64,000 nucleotides of DNA from Acidithiobacillus sp. YTS05 (GCF_024396695.1 NZ_CP094359.1:62001-126000); one strand, 5' to 3'; shown: positions 23,030 to 31,709, numbered from the stretch's first letter. Notes: generated by a model from the letters alone, not told the origin. Translations and numbers: made by a program.

Positions 23030-23345
23030 CGACTACCTCCGATTTTACGGCATCACTAAAGCACGCAGGACAGGCTGGGCCCGACCCGCGCCATCCGCTT
23101 CTTGATCCTCACTACTGTGCTCAGTATAGACTATGCTAATCGCCGTGTGGTGATACTGCACCAATGCGTCCTTGGTGAACGGAGGTTTCTTGACGGAAAT
23201 CAAGGCAACCATCCGTGCGACGCGCTATCCTGGCGAAAAGTGGAAGCGGATGAACACTTAGGAGTCACCAGGGCGTGTCGATGTCGAAAAACACCATCAA
23301 TGGCAGCTGCAGCCAAGATATCAATGTGCTTGAAGGAGTCAGATC
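23030..23345. promoter_or_regulatory. Divergent region between narG and hemerythrin operon
   Basis: The region of 316 bp has no convincing gene. It holds the FNR-like box listed at 23190-23203 and should contain the promoters of both the nar operon and the hemerythrin-led operon. Confidence 0.6.
23190..23203. promoter_or_regulatory. FNR/DNR-type operator
   Basis: TTGACGGAAATCAA matches the FNR/DNR consensus TTGAT-N4-ATCAA with one deviation. It lies 143 bp before the hemerythrin start and 161 bp before narG, in their shared upstream region. A DNR-type regulator is encoded in the same element at 31026. Confidence 0.65.
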
Positions 23346-23876
23346 ATGGATTTGCTGGATACGCCCGCACCATCCTTTGATGATCCGGTAGGACTCTTGT
23401 TGGCCTGTCACCGGCGCATAGAGAAGCACTGCGATACCCTGCAGCGGATGCCTAAGCATCTCGAAAAGCATGGGGTGGACAGCGATCTGCAAACAGCCAT
23501 CACACGCATCCTGCGCTATTTTAGCTTGGCCGGCCCAGCCCACCACGCCGATGAGGAACTGGGACTTTTCCCCTGGCTTTTGGCACGGCCGGATTTTCCA
23601 GGAGCCTTACGTGCCCCCTTGCGCAATCTTGTGGATCAGCACCGCCAACTGGAAACCGCCTGGCAGAATCTTTCAGAGGATCTGAATGATCTCATCGTTA
23701 CGGAAAAGCCCCGAGCGTTACGTCTCGAGCCCTTCGTCATAATGAACCGCGCCCATATCGCCTTGGAGGACGGAGAAATTTTTCCCCTGGCCAGGCAAAT
23801 CTTGGATCCAGATTCTGCCAACGCCTTGGGTAGGACCATGATACTGCGACGGCGTGAAGAGGATGGCAGTTCATGA
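23346..23876 (+). CDS. Hemerythrin-domain protein
   Basis: The 176-residue protein has a hemerythrin-like four-helix pattern with iron-ligand candidates: the H of CHRRIEKH, HH-DEE in PAHHADEELGLFPWL, QHRQLETAW, and H-E in NRAHIALEDGEIFPLA. Such di-iron proteins sense or scavenge O2 or NO. It heads an operon divergent from narG and its ATG has a good site (GAAGGAG). A role in nitrosative stress is inferred from the nar context. Confidence 0.85.
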   Translation: MDLLDTPAPSFDDPVGLLLACHRRIEKHCDTLQRMPKHLEKHGVDSDLQTAITRILRYFSLAGPAHHADEELGLFPWLLARPDFPGALRAPLRNLVDQHRQLETAWQNLSEDLNDLIVTEKPRALRLEPFVIMNRAHIALEDGEIFPLARQILDPDSANALGRTMILRRREEDGSS

Positions 23877-24389
23877 AGGCCTGTATGGAGGCGAATCGAC
23901 GTCCTCTATGGGTATGGTTTTTCCTTGCTGGGCGTCGTTTTACCGTTACTTTTCAGCTACTCTCTGGGTTCGCTTTTGCCATGGGTGGCGGGGTGCTTTA
24001 TCTTGGCATACGGCGGATGGTTTGGCTGCAGCCTGCTTTTGCTGGGTGAGTAGTTGTGGCTGTTGGGCGCAAAACGTGGGCGGGTACTACATCTGCGGTG
24101 TATTTTTCTGTTCACGGAAGAATATCGTCGCACTTTTCGCCACCCACTACGTGGCCGGTCTGAATCGCGTTTGCACGATGGACTCAATGCTTTATTCGAT
24201 GGCGACTTCCTGTTGGCGGCGAGCGCTACGGTCGTTCTTGGCATTGCCCCTTGGCGCGGTTGCGGTGCATGCCTCATGGGTCATCTGCTACTTGCCTGGA
24301 TCATAGCCGCGCCCTGGATTACCAATTTTGTATTCAGTCTCTGGGATCATTGGCCGCTTGATTTACGTGGCACAGGGGGGAACATATGA
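23877..24389 (+). pseudogene. Broken small membrane-protein gene
   Basis: One frame gives a continuous hydrophobic protein (SLLGVVLPLLFSYSLGSLLP, then GCSLLLLGE, then a TAG at 24051-24053, then LWLLGAKRG through TVVLGIAPWRG to [12 protein letters not shown]). It ends by overlapping the ATG of the next gene. This frame has no start of its own after the hemerythrin stop. The best start, ATG 23873 (overlapping that stop as ATGA), is in another frame. A frameshift near the 5' end plus the TAG therefore seem to have broken a gene of about 170 codons with four helices. I do not recognise the family. Confidence 0.5.
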
Positions 24390-25006
24390 CCCACGTTGTT
24401 ACCGAGTCTTGCATTCAATGCAAATATACCGATTGCGTTACGGTTTGTCCGGTCGATTGCTTTCATGAGGGGCCTAATTTTTTGGTGATCGACCCTCGCG
24501 AATGCATCGATTGCACCCTTTGTGTAGCAGAGTGCCCAGTTGATGCCATCTTTCGTGATGTAGATTTGCCTGAAGGGAGTGAAGCATACTTGGAACTCAA
24601 TGCCGAACTCGCCGCAGTGTGGCCGGTGATCATCCAAAAAAGGGCCGCTCTACTGGAGGCGGAACGCTGGCGACATATTACGCAAAAAAGAGCCTATCTG
24701 GATTTGGGCGGTGCCGACAAGAAAGATTCGCTGCCGGAACCTGAAGCTCCCATGCAAGAACACGAGCGTACACCCGAGTTCACGGAGTCTACTGCACCCA
24801 AGGGGCTGCAACACAACCACCGCGTCAAAGCCGGGGTCTGGGGACGACTCACCGTCGTCGACGGAAAGTTGCGCTATTGCCTTGAAGATGGAAGCGGGCG
24901 TCATTGGGTGCTCTGCGCCGATGAATCGGTCTGGATCCCGCCCGATGTGCCCCACCGCGTGGAGATTCTGGGGCCAACACGCTTCTATCTGAGCTTCTGG
25001 CACTGA
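24386..25006 (+). CDS. Ferredoxin fused to DUF1971 cupin-like domain
   Basis: Residues 1-~107 are a 7Fe/8Fe FdxA-type ferredoxin: [18 protein letters not shown] and [16 protein letters not shown]. After a charged linker (~108-130), residues ~131-206 form a DUF1971 domain ([20 protein letters not shown], then AGVWGRL, then [21 protein letters not shown]). That domain is known from the N-terminus of some TehB-type proteins and from stand-alone proteins. The 206-residue join is one continuous frame. It overlaps the broken upstream gene by 4 bp and precedes a GST gene. A redox or sensing role in nitrite/NO stress is inference. Confidence 0.85.
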   Translation: MTHVVTESCIQCKYTDCVTVCPVDCFHEGPNFLVIDPRECIDCTLCVAECPVDAIFRDVDLPEGSEAYLELNAELAAVWPVIIQKRAALLEAERWRHITQKRAYLDLGGADKKDSLPEPEAPMQEHERTPEFTESTAPKGLQHNHRVKAGVWGRLTVVDGKLRYCLEDGSGRHWVLCADESVWIPPDVPHRVEILGPTRFYLSFWH

Positions 25007-25044
25007 GGTTTTTGTTACTATCTGCAAGACATCGGAGGTTAACT

Positions 25045-25695
25045 ATGCTCTTATATCACGGTGCACGCCCCAACCCGCGCGCAGTACGCATGTTTATGCT
25101 AGAAAAAGGGATGAGTATTCCTATGCGTGATCTGGATATCGATAAGGGCGAAAATCGCGAGCCTGAGTTTGTAGCTCGCAATCCTTCTGGCCAGGTTCCG
25201 GTGCTCGAATTGGATGACGGCTTCTGGCTGGCAGAAAGCGGTGCGATTTTTCAGTACCTGGAAGAAATTCATCCGGAGCCAGCGCTCATTGGTAGCACAG
25301 CGCAAGAGCGGGCCGAAACACGAATGTGGCAACGGCGGGTGGAACGGCGCATTACCGAGCCTCTCTATGCCGCCTTTCATTATGGCAAGGGCTTGTCCAT
25401 GTACCAAGAACGTATGGTTGTTCTTCCTGAATGTGTGCCTAGTCTCGTGAAACTGATGCACGACGGTATGCGTTGGTTGGATTCGGTAATGACTGAACGC
25501 AGCACGATCGTACCGCAACGATTTACCGTAGCGGATATCGTGCTGTATACCGCAGTAGATTTTGGGGATGGCGTCGGCCTCGGTATTCCAGAGGACCTGA
25601 ATACGCTTCGAAATTGGCGGACAGAAATTTCATGGCGCCCTTCGGCCAAGACGAGCTTGCATCCGCGATCCAGTGAGACTGGTATGCGCTACTAG
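25045..25695 (+). CDS. Glutathione S-transferase family protein
   Basis: The 216-residue protein has an N-terminal thioredoxin-like GSH-binding domain (LLYHGARPNPRAVRMFMLEK, and NPSGQVPVLELDDGFWLAES with the cis-Pro and Ser-binding motif). A helical C-terminal domain follows (~85-200). ATG 25045 is preceded by CGGAGG; the open frame upstream is not used. It is the last gene of the hemerythrin-led operon. The substrate is unknown. Confidence 0.85.
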   Translation: MLLYHGARPNPRAVRMFMLEKGMSIPMRDLDIDKGENREPEFVARNPSGQVPVLELDDGFWLAESGAIFQYLEEIHPEPALIGSTAQERAETRMWQRRVERRITEPLYAAFHYGKGLSMYQERMVVLPECVPSLVKLMHDGMRWLDSVMTERSTIVPQRFTVADIVLYTAVDFGDGVGLGIPEDLNTLRNWRTEISWRPSAKTSLHPRSSETGMRY

Positions 25696-25788
25696 AGTAT
25701 GTGTGCCATATAGGTAACTATACACTATTTTAGCACGGACTCAATAACGTGGTCTATCATGCTGATTATGGATCTTTTTCCATGGAAC

Positions 25789-26849
25789 TTAGTTAGCAAA
25801 TATAGTTGACGAAGTGGAACTTCGTAGCATACTGACAAAGATGAATATCCAAGCAGCCAGCGCCAAAGCGAAAAAGATGTCGGCAATCGGCAGCAAGAAC
25901 GGCAGCACCATACTCTTTGCCATGTTATAGGTTGCAAGACTGTACATACCGAGGGGGAACACCATACCCCAATATTGGGGATCGTAACGGAAATGGAGAC
26001 CTTGATGGCCGTAGCGCCAGATCTCCAGAGCAATGAGTAAGGGAATCCACCAGCTTCCAGCAGCCCAATAAAAAATGGTAAATCCCCTGAGGAAAGGAAG
26101 TAGAGAATGAAGATAAGGGGCGCTCGTCCCTTGCTCTATGAGCAATGATCCAGCCAAAGTAGAAATAGCCATGGCACCCATGTTGATCCAATACGGCGGA
26201 GCGAGATCTTCTGCATGAAAGCGAAAAAAATGTATCTGTAAAAAATAAGAACCATAATCCAAATATATAACATACCTCCCCAAAGCCATAGGGATAAGGC
26301 AACAAAATTATATTCCAGACGATGTAGTGCACTCCACGAACCATCCAACTGCAACGCCAGTACTGCCAGAGACTGTACCGCCACCACCGCAAGCAACCAA
26401 ATTCCGCTGATGCCGTTTTCTAGCCGAGGTTTGTCGAGCCGAATGGTGTAAAGTGTGAAAATACCGTAATTCAGGAGAAACCACAGCACGGCACCAAAAA
26501 TCCAAAGCACCAGAGCAATATCACGATACTGCACCAACAATATACACTGACTACCAAGCACACTAGATGCGGCCACTATAGAGAAAAAGCCAGGGCCGCG
26601 TTGATAGTTCAGAAGATCATTCCACAATCGCTGAGGGAAATACAGACTTCTCCACAGGGTAAGGACCCACAAGACGGCATAAAAAACAATATTGAGTCCG
26701 AAAAGATATCGCGCCAACAGCGGCAAACCGAAGGTATCGCTGGACAAGGACAACACACCGGTGGCCATGACCAGGGCAAAGTACGCGGGCGCCAGACCCT
26801 GGGCGGCAAGGTCGAGCCGTCGGGAAAAAGCTCTCAAGTAGGCTGGCAT
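25789..26849 (-). pseudogene. SLAC1/TehA-type anion channel, frameshifted in an A7 run
   Basis: The N-terminal part starts MPAYLRAFSRRLDLAAQGLAP and runs in one frame to FYRYIFF; the rest (RFHAEDLAPPYWINMGAMAI onward) is in the next frame. The switch falls on seven A at 26224-26230 (seven T in the coding strand). Together they give about 350 residues and about ten helices, the normal size of the tellurite-resistance/dicarboxylate (TDT) family. Plant SLAC1 conducts nitrate and chloride, so an anion role near nar genes is possible. One-base slippage, a true mutation or a read error cannot be separated here. Confidence 0.75.
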
Positions 26850-27076
26850 CCGCCAGGTTCCAAGAGACGCAGCGCGCTCCCTTTGTGATATGCGATGTGT
26901 GCGGTTTTGTCGCTACGTATGGCATATTGCGGTGCGTCGAGAGTAGCGTGGTGGATATACCCGTGTACAGAGAAGTCACTTTCGTGAATGGCGATGATTT
27001 TCCCAGTCATCCAGCCAGCCTCCGAGTTCCAGGTCACGTGGTCACCAATATTGAATTGTGGGCTACTTTTCACCAT
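26834..27076 (-). CDS. DUF2945 (HVA1/TUDOR-like) small protein
   Basis: The 80-residue protein has the full family pattern: FNIGDHVTWNSEAGWMTGKI, HGYIHHATLDAPQYAIRSDK and HIAYHKGSALRLL. Function is unknown. It overlaps the start of the SLAC1-like gene by 16 bp, so the two are likely translated together. Confidence 0.85.
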   Translation of the reverse strand: MVKSSPQFNIGDHVTWNSEAGWMTGKIIAIHESDFSVHGYIHHATLDAPQYAIRSDKTAHIAYHKGSALRLLEPGGCQPT

Positions 27077-27161
27077 GAATTCCTCAGCGGCTTTCTCGAT
27101 TTTTGTTTGGTATATTTCCTCTCAAGTTCTACTCCACGCTGATTTTGGCGCATTTCGGATT

Positions 27162-28079
27162 CTAGGTGATGTGGCCTGCTTCTTCCAGGCGACGCAGGAG
27201 CATAAAAAAATACACCATGCCAGCGAAAGGCGCCCAGGGTTTGAGATGCGCAATCGTCTCTTCATAGCCGACGACCGTGGCGTCGCCACCGAGCCAGCGC
27301 AGGAGACTTTTTCGTCCCCCCACGTCGTCGCCGGGGAAGATCTCGAGCTGACCCAAAGCTCGCAGGAGCACATATTCTACGGACCAGCGCCCGATTCCCC
27401 GAATCCATAGTAAGCGTTCCCTAATCTGTTCTACCGGCATGCCTGGCCACGCCCGCTCGTCCCAATCACCGGCGCTGGCGGCTTCCGCTACGGCGCGTAC
27501 ACTCCGTATTTTTTGCTGGCTGAAGCCGATGTCACGCAATAATTCCGGCGCCAAGTTCAGGATCTGCTGCGGGGGTGGGAAAGGAAGGGCTCGATCTAGG
27601 CCGCCGCTATCTCCTTCGCAGATCCTGCATAAACGATTGAGCAAATGGATACCCACCTGCAGACTCAGCTGCTGACAGGCTATGGCATTGATCAGCCCCT
27701 CATAGAGGGAATCGAAACGAGGCGGGCGAAATCCCCGGTAGTGCACCACGAGCGCCCCAAGGCGAGGATCTTTGGCTGCGAAGGCATAAAAGGGCGCCAG
27801 ATCGCGATTGATCCCGAGAATCCACTGGAGACGCTCGCGGACCCAGGCAATGGCACGGTCGTCATCGGGACCTGCGTAGATTTCCGCTTCCAGAACCGGA
27901 TCCATCGGCCCACGGGTCTGCCACAACCGCAGCGCCAAGCGCTCCTCGCCATAGATCCAGCTGCGGCGGTAGGTACCCTGATCCCAAACGTCTATGGCAT
28001 TGTGGGCCTGACGGCGCAGCACCCAGACCGTGAGGTCGAGGCGAAAGGGTGCGCTGGGATGGAGGGTAAAATAGGCCAT
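27162..28079 (-). CDS. DNA-3-methyladenine glycosylase, AlkA/HhH-GPD type
   Basis: This base-excision repair enzyme for alkylated bases has an HhH-GPD domain with the hairpin LLWIRGIGRWSVEYVLLRAL and the catalytic aspartate region IFPGDDVGGRKSL. A central segment DSLYEGLINAIACQQLSLQV is typical of AlkA. ATG 28079, just after the stop of the upstream GcvH-like gene, gives 305 residues. It is the third gene of a hemerythrin–GcvH-like–AlkA run. Repair of nitrosative/alkylation damage would suit the setting (inference). Confidence 0.85.
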   Translation of the reverse strand: MAYFTLHPSAPFRLDLTVWVLRRQAHNAIDVWDQGTYRRSWIYGEERLALRLWQTRGPMDPVLEAEIYAGPDDDRAIAWVRERLQWILGINRDLAPFYAFAAKDPRLGALVVHYRGFRPPRFDSLYEGLINAIACQQLSLQVGIHLLNRLCRICEGDSGGLDRALPFPPPQQILNLAPELLRDIGFSQQKIRSVRAVAEAASAGDWDERAWPGMPVEQIRERLLWIRGIGRWSVEYVLLRALGQLEIFPGDDVGGRKSLLRWLGGDATVVGYEETIAHLKPWAPFAGMVYFFMLLRRLEEAGHIT

Positions 28080-28081
28080 GA

Positions 28082-28528
28082 TTAATCGGAACAACGCATG
28101 CACTGGACGTCGTAGCGTTGAATCCAGGCCTGCAGGGCCTCGATGGCCTCGGTGCCGGTGTGGAGCGTATCCAGGGCATGTTCTGGATCATCGGCGCGGA
28201 TACGGGCGATCCAGGCATCGCCGTAGGGGTCGATGTTGATGAGGTGAGGATCGGTGATGAGGGCATCGTTGCGGTCCACCACCTCTCCCGCGAAGGGAAC
28301 GGGCACGCCGCCCGCCCATTTGCCGCTCTCCAGGGTGGCGACATGGCGGCCTGCGTCGATTTTGGTGCCCAGCTTTTTGATGCGGGCTTTTTGCAGGCGT
28401 CCAGACATGGTCTGGGCCGGATCAGTCACGCCGATGGTGAAGATACCCTCGCCTTCGGGACGAACCCAGACATAATCGAGATCGTAGAAGAGTTCCTCCG
28501 GTAATTCGCAGCCACGGAATTCGCTCAT
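28082..28528 (-). CDS. GcvH-like lipoate-binding protein
   Basis: The 148-residue lipoyl-domain protein has the lipoylation lysine in ATLESGKWAGGVPVPFAGEV, and the start FYDLDYVWVRPEGEGIFTIG is typical of glycine-cleavage H proteins. No gcvT or gcvP is nearby, so it may not serve glycine cleavage. Lipoate-binding GcvH-like proteins (LbpA) act in the sHdr sulfur-oxidation pathway of some sulfur oxidisers, a possible but unproved role here. It lies 5 bp behind the hemerythrin gene and 2 bp before the glycosylase gene. Confidence 0.8.
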   Translation of the reverse strand: MSEFRGCELPEELFYDLDYVWVRPEGEGIFTIGVTDPAQTMSGRLQKARIKKLGTKIDAGRHVATLESGKWAGGVPVPFAGEVVDRNDALITDPHLINIDPYGDAWIARIRADDPEHALDTLHTGTEAIEALQAWIQRYDVQCMRCSD

Positions 28529-28533
28529 GATTC

Positions 28534-28983
28534 TTACTCCTGCCCGGCAACTAGACGTTTGGCCGCAGCTTCTCCACCATCTGCCACCGCCGCGGCCAAG
28601 TGGGGATAGACCTCACTCTCTTCCTTGGCGTCGTGTTGTTTGAGGATGGTCTGCACCGTGCTCAAGAGATCGTCAAACTCCTCCGCGTCTTGAGCAGCAA
28701 TGGCGTCGGCCATCTCGCTGAAAAATACCTGCAGGTCCCGATGCCCCTTTCGTAGTAAGGCCGTGAGGGCATGGTCCTGGTCTCCTTCCCAAGTCTCGAA
28801 GGCCGGGAAAAGCAGGCTCTCTTCCACCGCCATGTGTCCGTCGACGATACCCCGGCGGAACGTTTCCAAGGTCTTGGCGGCGTCCGCCCAACGCTCGTCT
28901 TTGACCGCTTGGGCGGCGTCCTCCAGGAGACGATCGAGACGTTCGTGGTCTTGCTGCAAAATTTTAGCGATATCGTGCGCCAT
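28534..28983 (-). CDS. Hemerythrin-domain protein (second)
   Basis: The 149-residue four-helix protein carries the complete ligand pattern: QQDHERLDRLLED, GHMAVEESLLFPAFE, GHRDLQVFFSEM and KQHDAKEESEVYPHLA. It is predicted to be a cytoplasmic di-iron protein binding O2 or NO. It leads the three-gene run with the GcvH-like and AlkA-type genes. The ATG is preceded by GGAGT. Confidence 0.88.
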   Translation of the reverse strand: MAHDIAKILQQDHERLDRLLEDAAQAVKDERWADAAKTLETFRRGIVDGHMAVEESLLFPAFETWEGDQDHALTALLRKGHRDLQVFFSEMADAIAAQDAEEFDDLLSTVQTILKQHDAKEESEVYPHLAAAVADGGEAAAKRLVAGQE

Positions 28984-29077
28984 GGCGGGTACTCCTTTGC
29001 AATCTGCCTATTATCAGTGGATGAATATATCCGAGGAGTTTAAACTACTTTCCAAGATCTTTTCGAGGGAGAAAGAA

Positions 29078-29320
29078 ATGAAAGTGCAACTGCTGGTGTC
29101 CAAATGGTGTCCGGTCTGCCCTCAGGCGGAAACCATCTGGCAGGAAGCTGCCGAAAAACGAGCCATGGATCTGGAAATTCTTGACGTGGCCGACAAGACC
29201 GGGCGCGAAGTGGTCAGCCGTTTGCGAATCAAGACGGTGCCCGCTGTCGTCATCGACGGGGCCCTGAAAACCGTGGGCGTTCAACCTCTCTCTCAAGTCC
29301 TGCAACTGCTGGATAGTTGA
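29078..29320 (+). CDS. Small thioredoxin-like protein (CPVC)
   Basis: The 80-residue protein has a redox motif WCPVCPQAE at the N-terminus and the cis-Pro segment IKTVPAVVIDG, typical of short archaeal/bacterial thioredoxin-like proteins. ATG 29078 has a GAGGGAG site; an in-frame ATG further upstream (29022) lacks one. It is divergent from the hemerythrin operon and convergent to the reductase gene. Partners are unknown. Confidence 0.8.
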   Translation: MKVQLLVSKWCPVCPQAETIWQEAAEKRAMDLEILDVADKTGREVVSRLRIKTVPAVVIDGALKTVGVQPLSQVLQLLDS

Positions 29321-29351
29321 GCTGGGGCGTACTGGCGCCGCACTGCAAGGA

Positions 29352-30338
29352 TCAGCCGGCGCTGGGCGCAAAACTGTCGAAGTGGATGCGCTCATGGACA
29401 ATACCGTGCGAGAGCAGGAGATCCACAGCCGCCTCGATCATGCCAGGGCTACCGCAGAGATAGACCTCGTGTTGGGACCACGGACCATTCTCCGACACGC
29501 TGGGCAGGAGCCGCCGGGGTCCGCCGGGCCCCGTGAAATGGGGATCGGAGCAGCAGATCTCCAAACGTAAATTGGGCCAGGAGTCTGCCAAGTTCTGCAG
29601 ATCATCGAGATGATAGAGATCAGCCGCGCGCCGGACGCCAAAAAAGAGGGCGACCGGGGTCGTCCAAGGTAACCGCATCCGCTCTTGGACGATCGCCTCG
29701 ATAGGGGCGAGGCCGGTACCAGCAGCCACGAGCAGTAGAGGCCGCTCCTCGTTCTGCTGCAGAGTGAATTCCCCCTGGGCAGGGCCCAACTGGAGCGTGT
29801 CTCCCACTCTCGCTTGCGCGAAGAGCCAATGGGAAAAAGCACCGCCGGCTACGGCGCGAATGTGAAAAACCAGCTCGGCTGCAGAGGGGTGGCTGGCCAT
29901 GGAATAGGAACGCCACTGCCCCGGCTGGTCGGGAACGGCAATCCGGGCATACTGGCCGGCGCGGAAAGGATAAGGGCGGTCACAGCGCAGCCGCAATTCC
30001 ATCACCGTGCTGGCAAGCTGCTGGAGAGTCGTCACCGTCCCCGTCCACAGCTCGGCAGCGCCATCCACCTGCGCCTCGATGCGCATGGCGCTACGTGGTT
30101 GTAATTTGCAGAGAATGGCTCGGTTGTCTGCCCGCTCCCCAGGCGTGAGCAGCAGGGGCATGAACGGGAGTTGCACACCCTCGCCGTCCACGATCCGCCC
30201 CTTACAGTCGCCGCAGGAACCATTACCGCAGCCATAGTGAATGGCCACCCCCTGTTCCAAGGCGGCCTCGACAATGCATTGGTCTTCCCGTACCTGCAAG
30301 CAGTGCCCGGAGGGCTCCAGAATGACCTCATGTTCCAT
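29352..30338 (-). CDS. 2Fe-2S/FAD/NAD(P)H oxidoreductase
   Basis: The 328-residue electron-transfer protein has an N-terminal plant-type [2Fe-2S] domain (C37, C42, C45, C77; motif CGNGSCGDC). An FAD domain follows (RAGQYARIAVPDQPGQWRSYSMAS, ~145-165), then an NAD domain (LLLVAAGTGLAPIEAIVQE). It resembles phenol-hydroxylase or CDP-glucoseen reductase types. It sits behind the globin gene on the same strand (64-bp gap), so it is probably the reductase for that globin. Confidence 0.85.
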   Translation of the reverse strand: MEHEVILEPSGHCLQVREDQCIVEAALEQGVAIHYGCGNGSCGDCKGRIVDGEGVQLPFMPLLLTPGERADNRAILCKLQPRSAMRIEAQVDGAAELWTGTVTTLQQLASTVMELRLRCDRPYPFRAGQYARIAVPDQPGQWRSYSMASHPSAAELVFHIRAVAGGAFSHWLFAQARVGDTLQLGPAQGEFTLQQNEERPLLLVAAGTGLAPIEAIVQERMRLPWTTPVALFFGVRRAADLYHLDDLQNLADSWPNLRLEICCSDPHFTGPGGPRRLLPSVSENGPWSQHEVYLCGSPGMIEAAVDLLLSHGIVHERIHFDSFAPSAG

Positions 30339-30402
30339 GGAAAACTCCTGTCGCAGCGTGCCGGACGAAGGCCCGGCACGCAGCGTGTTGCGCGAAGATC
30401 AG

Positions 30403-30867
30403 TTACTGCGTAATGGGAGGAACGTCTTCCAGGACCAAGGGCACGTAGCGCTCTGGGGCCATGGCCTCGGCGGCTGCCTGAATGCAGATAGTTGAGGCAA
30501 GGTTATAGGCTTCGATCCAGGATTCGGCCATGGCCGTCGTCCAAGCCGGTCCCAAGAAGTGCTTGAGGGTCAGGAGTAGACTTTTGCCGACGATGGGATA
30601 GTGCTCGGGACGGGTATCGTAGCGAATGTGTCCCACCCCCAAATCTTTGAGGTAGGGTACGAGCATGTCGGTGTTGTCGATGTTACTGGCGATGAGGATG
30701 ACGGAATTGAAGAGGCGCACCCGCTGTTCAGTCATGTCCCCGGGGAACATCTTCCGAACCTCGGGATAGTGGCTGAACATCGTGTCATAAAAATGCTGCG
30801 CGACCTGCACTCCTAAATCCTGTACGGCTTTACCGCTGCTTTTGATCAATTCTATATCGATAGTCAT
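30403..30867 (-). CDS. Single-domain globin (flavohemoglobin-type)
   Basis: The 154-residue globin closely matches the heme domain of flavohemoglobins: FYDTMFSHYPEVRKMF (B10 Tyr), TEQRVRLFNS (E-helix Gln), and the proximal His in GVGHIRYDTRPEHYPIVGK. ATG 30867 has an AGGAGAG site; the longer open frame upstream is not needed. Likely NO dioxygenase or O2 carriage, with electrons from the following reductase. An FNR-type box lies 77 bp upstream. Confidence 0.88.
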   Translation of the reverse strand: MTIDIELIKSSGKAVQDLGVQVAQHFYDTMFSHYPEVRKMFPGDMTEQRVRLFNSVILIASNIDNTDMLVPYLKDLGVGHIRYDTRPEHYPIVGKSLLLTLKHFLGPAWTTAMAESWIEAYNLASTICIQAAAEAMAPERYVPLVLEDVPPITQ

Positions 30868-30943
30868 GAGTCTCTCCTGAAATGCTGCATGGTCTTGCCC
30901 TAAACGGCAAGGAAGAGTCTGCACCGCCTGCGCCAGACCGTCC

Positions 30944-30957
30944 TTGATCTGCGTCAA
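30944..30957. promoter_or_regulatory. FNR/DNR-type operator
   Basis: TTGATCTGCGTCAA is a near-perfect TTGAT-N4-ATCAA box with outer TTGA/TCAA symmetry. It is centred in the divergent gap between the globin gene and the Crp/Fnr gene, so it could control both, including autoregulation. Confidence 0.75.
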
Positions 30958-31025
30958 GAATTTCAGATGAAGGGTAGACGATGTACCATAGAGCGATTCG
31001 AAATCACCATCTAGCTGGGGTTGAT

Positions 31026-31709
31026 ATGAAACTTCCTGATATTAATGATCTATTGCGCCAGCAGCCTATTTTTAGTGCGTGGCCGCCAGCTTTGCTCAGC
31101 GCGCTTCTGCCATCTACCCAACTGGAAGAATGGAAAGAGGGCGAGATTATTTTCCTCGAGCAAAGTCCCGCGGCGGATTTCTTCTTTTTAGAATCGGGAG
31201 TGGTAGAACTGGTCAGCAGTAGCGCCGAGGGCAAGGAAAAGATTGTCGAAATCATGCAGGCTGGGGACCTTTTTGCCGAGGGTGTGGCCTTCATGGGTGG
31301 CCGTTACCCGGTCTCGGCGCGTTGCAGCGGGGCGGTGCGCGTACTAAGGATTCCTTTTGCGCCGGTAATTACCACCTTGGATGCCAACCCCCAACTCATG
31401 CGTCGCATCCTCGCCCAACTCAGTATGCGTTTACATTTTTTGGTGAAAGAACTGCGTCAACGTAGTGTGCAGTCGGCAGATGCCAGGGTGGCCTCGTATT
31501 TGCTCGAGCTGGGCCAATCTGCGAAGACCGGGCAGGGATGCGTTTCCTTACCGGCCAAAAAGGCTGCCGTTGCCGCTCGCATTGGAATCACACCGGAAAC
31601 TTTGTCCCGAGTGCTGCGACGACTGCGGGAGGCAAGGATCATCACTATCGAGGGGCGAAACTTGCATATTCTCGATCCTAGTTCCTTACAGCGCTGGACT
31701 TGTAGTTGA
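31026..31709 (+). CDS. Crp/Fnr-family regulator, DNR/NnrR-like
   Basis: The 227-residue regulator has an N-terminal cyclic-nucleotide-binding-type beta-barrel (~15-130) and a C-terminal winged helix with the recognition helix ITPETLSRVLRRLREARI. The E-x-x-SR pattern fits reading of TTGA half sites. It lacks the N-terminal cysteine cluster of Fnr, so it is not an [4Fe-4S] oxygen sensor; DNR/NnrR types respond to NO via heme. ATG 31026 (MKLPDINDLL) was chosen. Two matching boxes occur in the element, before the globin/regulator pair and before narG/hemerythrin. Confidence 0.82.
   Translation: MKLPDINDLLRQQPIFSAWPPALLSALLPSTQLEEWKEGEIIFLEQSPAADFFFLESGVVELVSSSAEGKEKIVEIMQAGDLFAEGVAFMGGRYPVSARCSGAVRVLRIPFAPVITTLDANPQLMRRILAQLSMRLHFLVKELRQRSVQSADARVASYLLELGQSAKTGQGCVSLPAKKAAVAARIGITPETLSRVLRRLREARIITIEGRNLHILDPSSLQRWTCS

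Noticed and set aside
24386..25006. TehB tellurite methyltransferase
   Set aside because: Only the DUF1971 domain is present, joined to a ferredoxin; no methyltransferase motifs are found.
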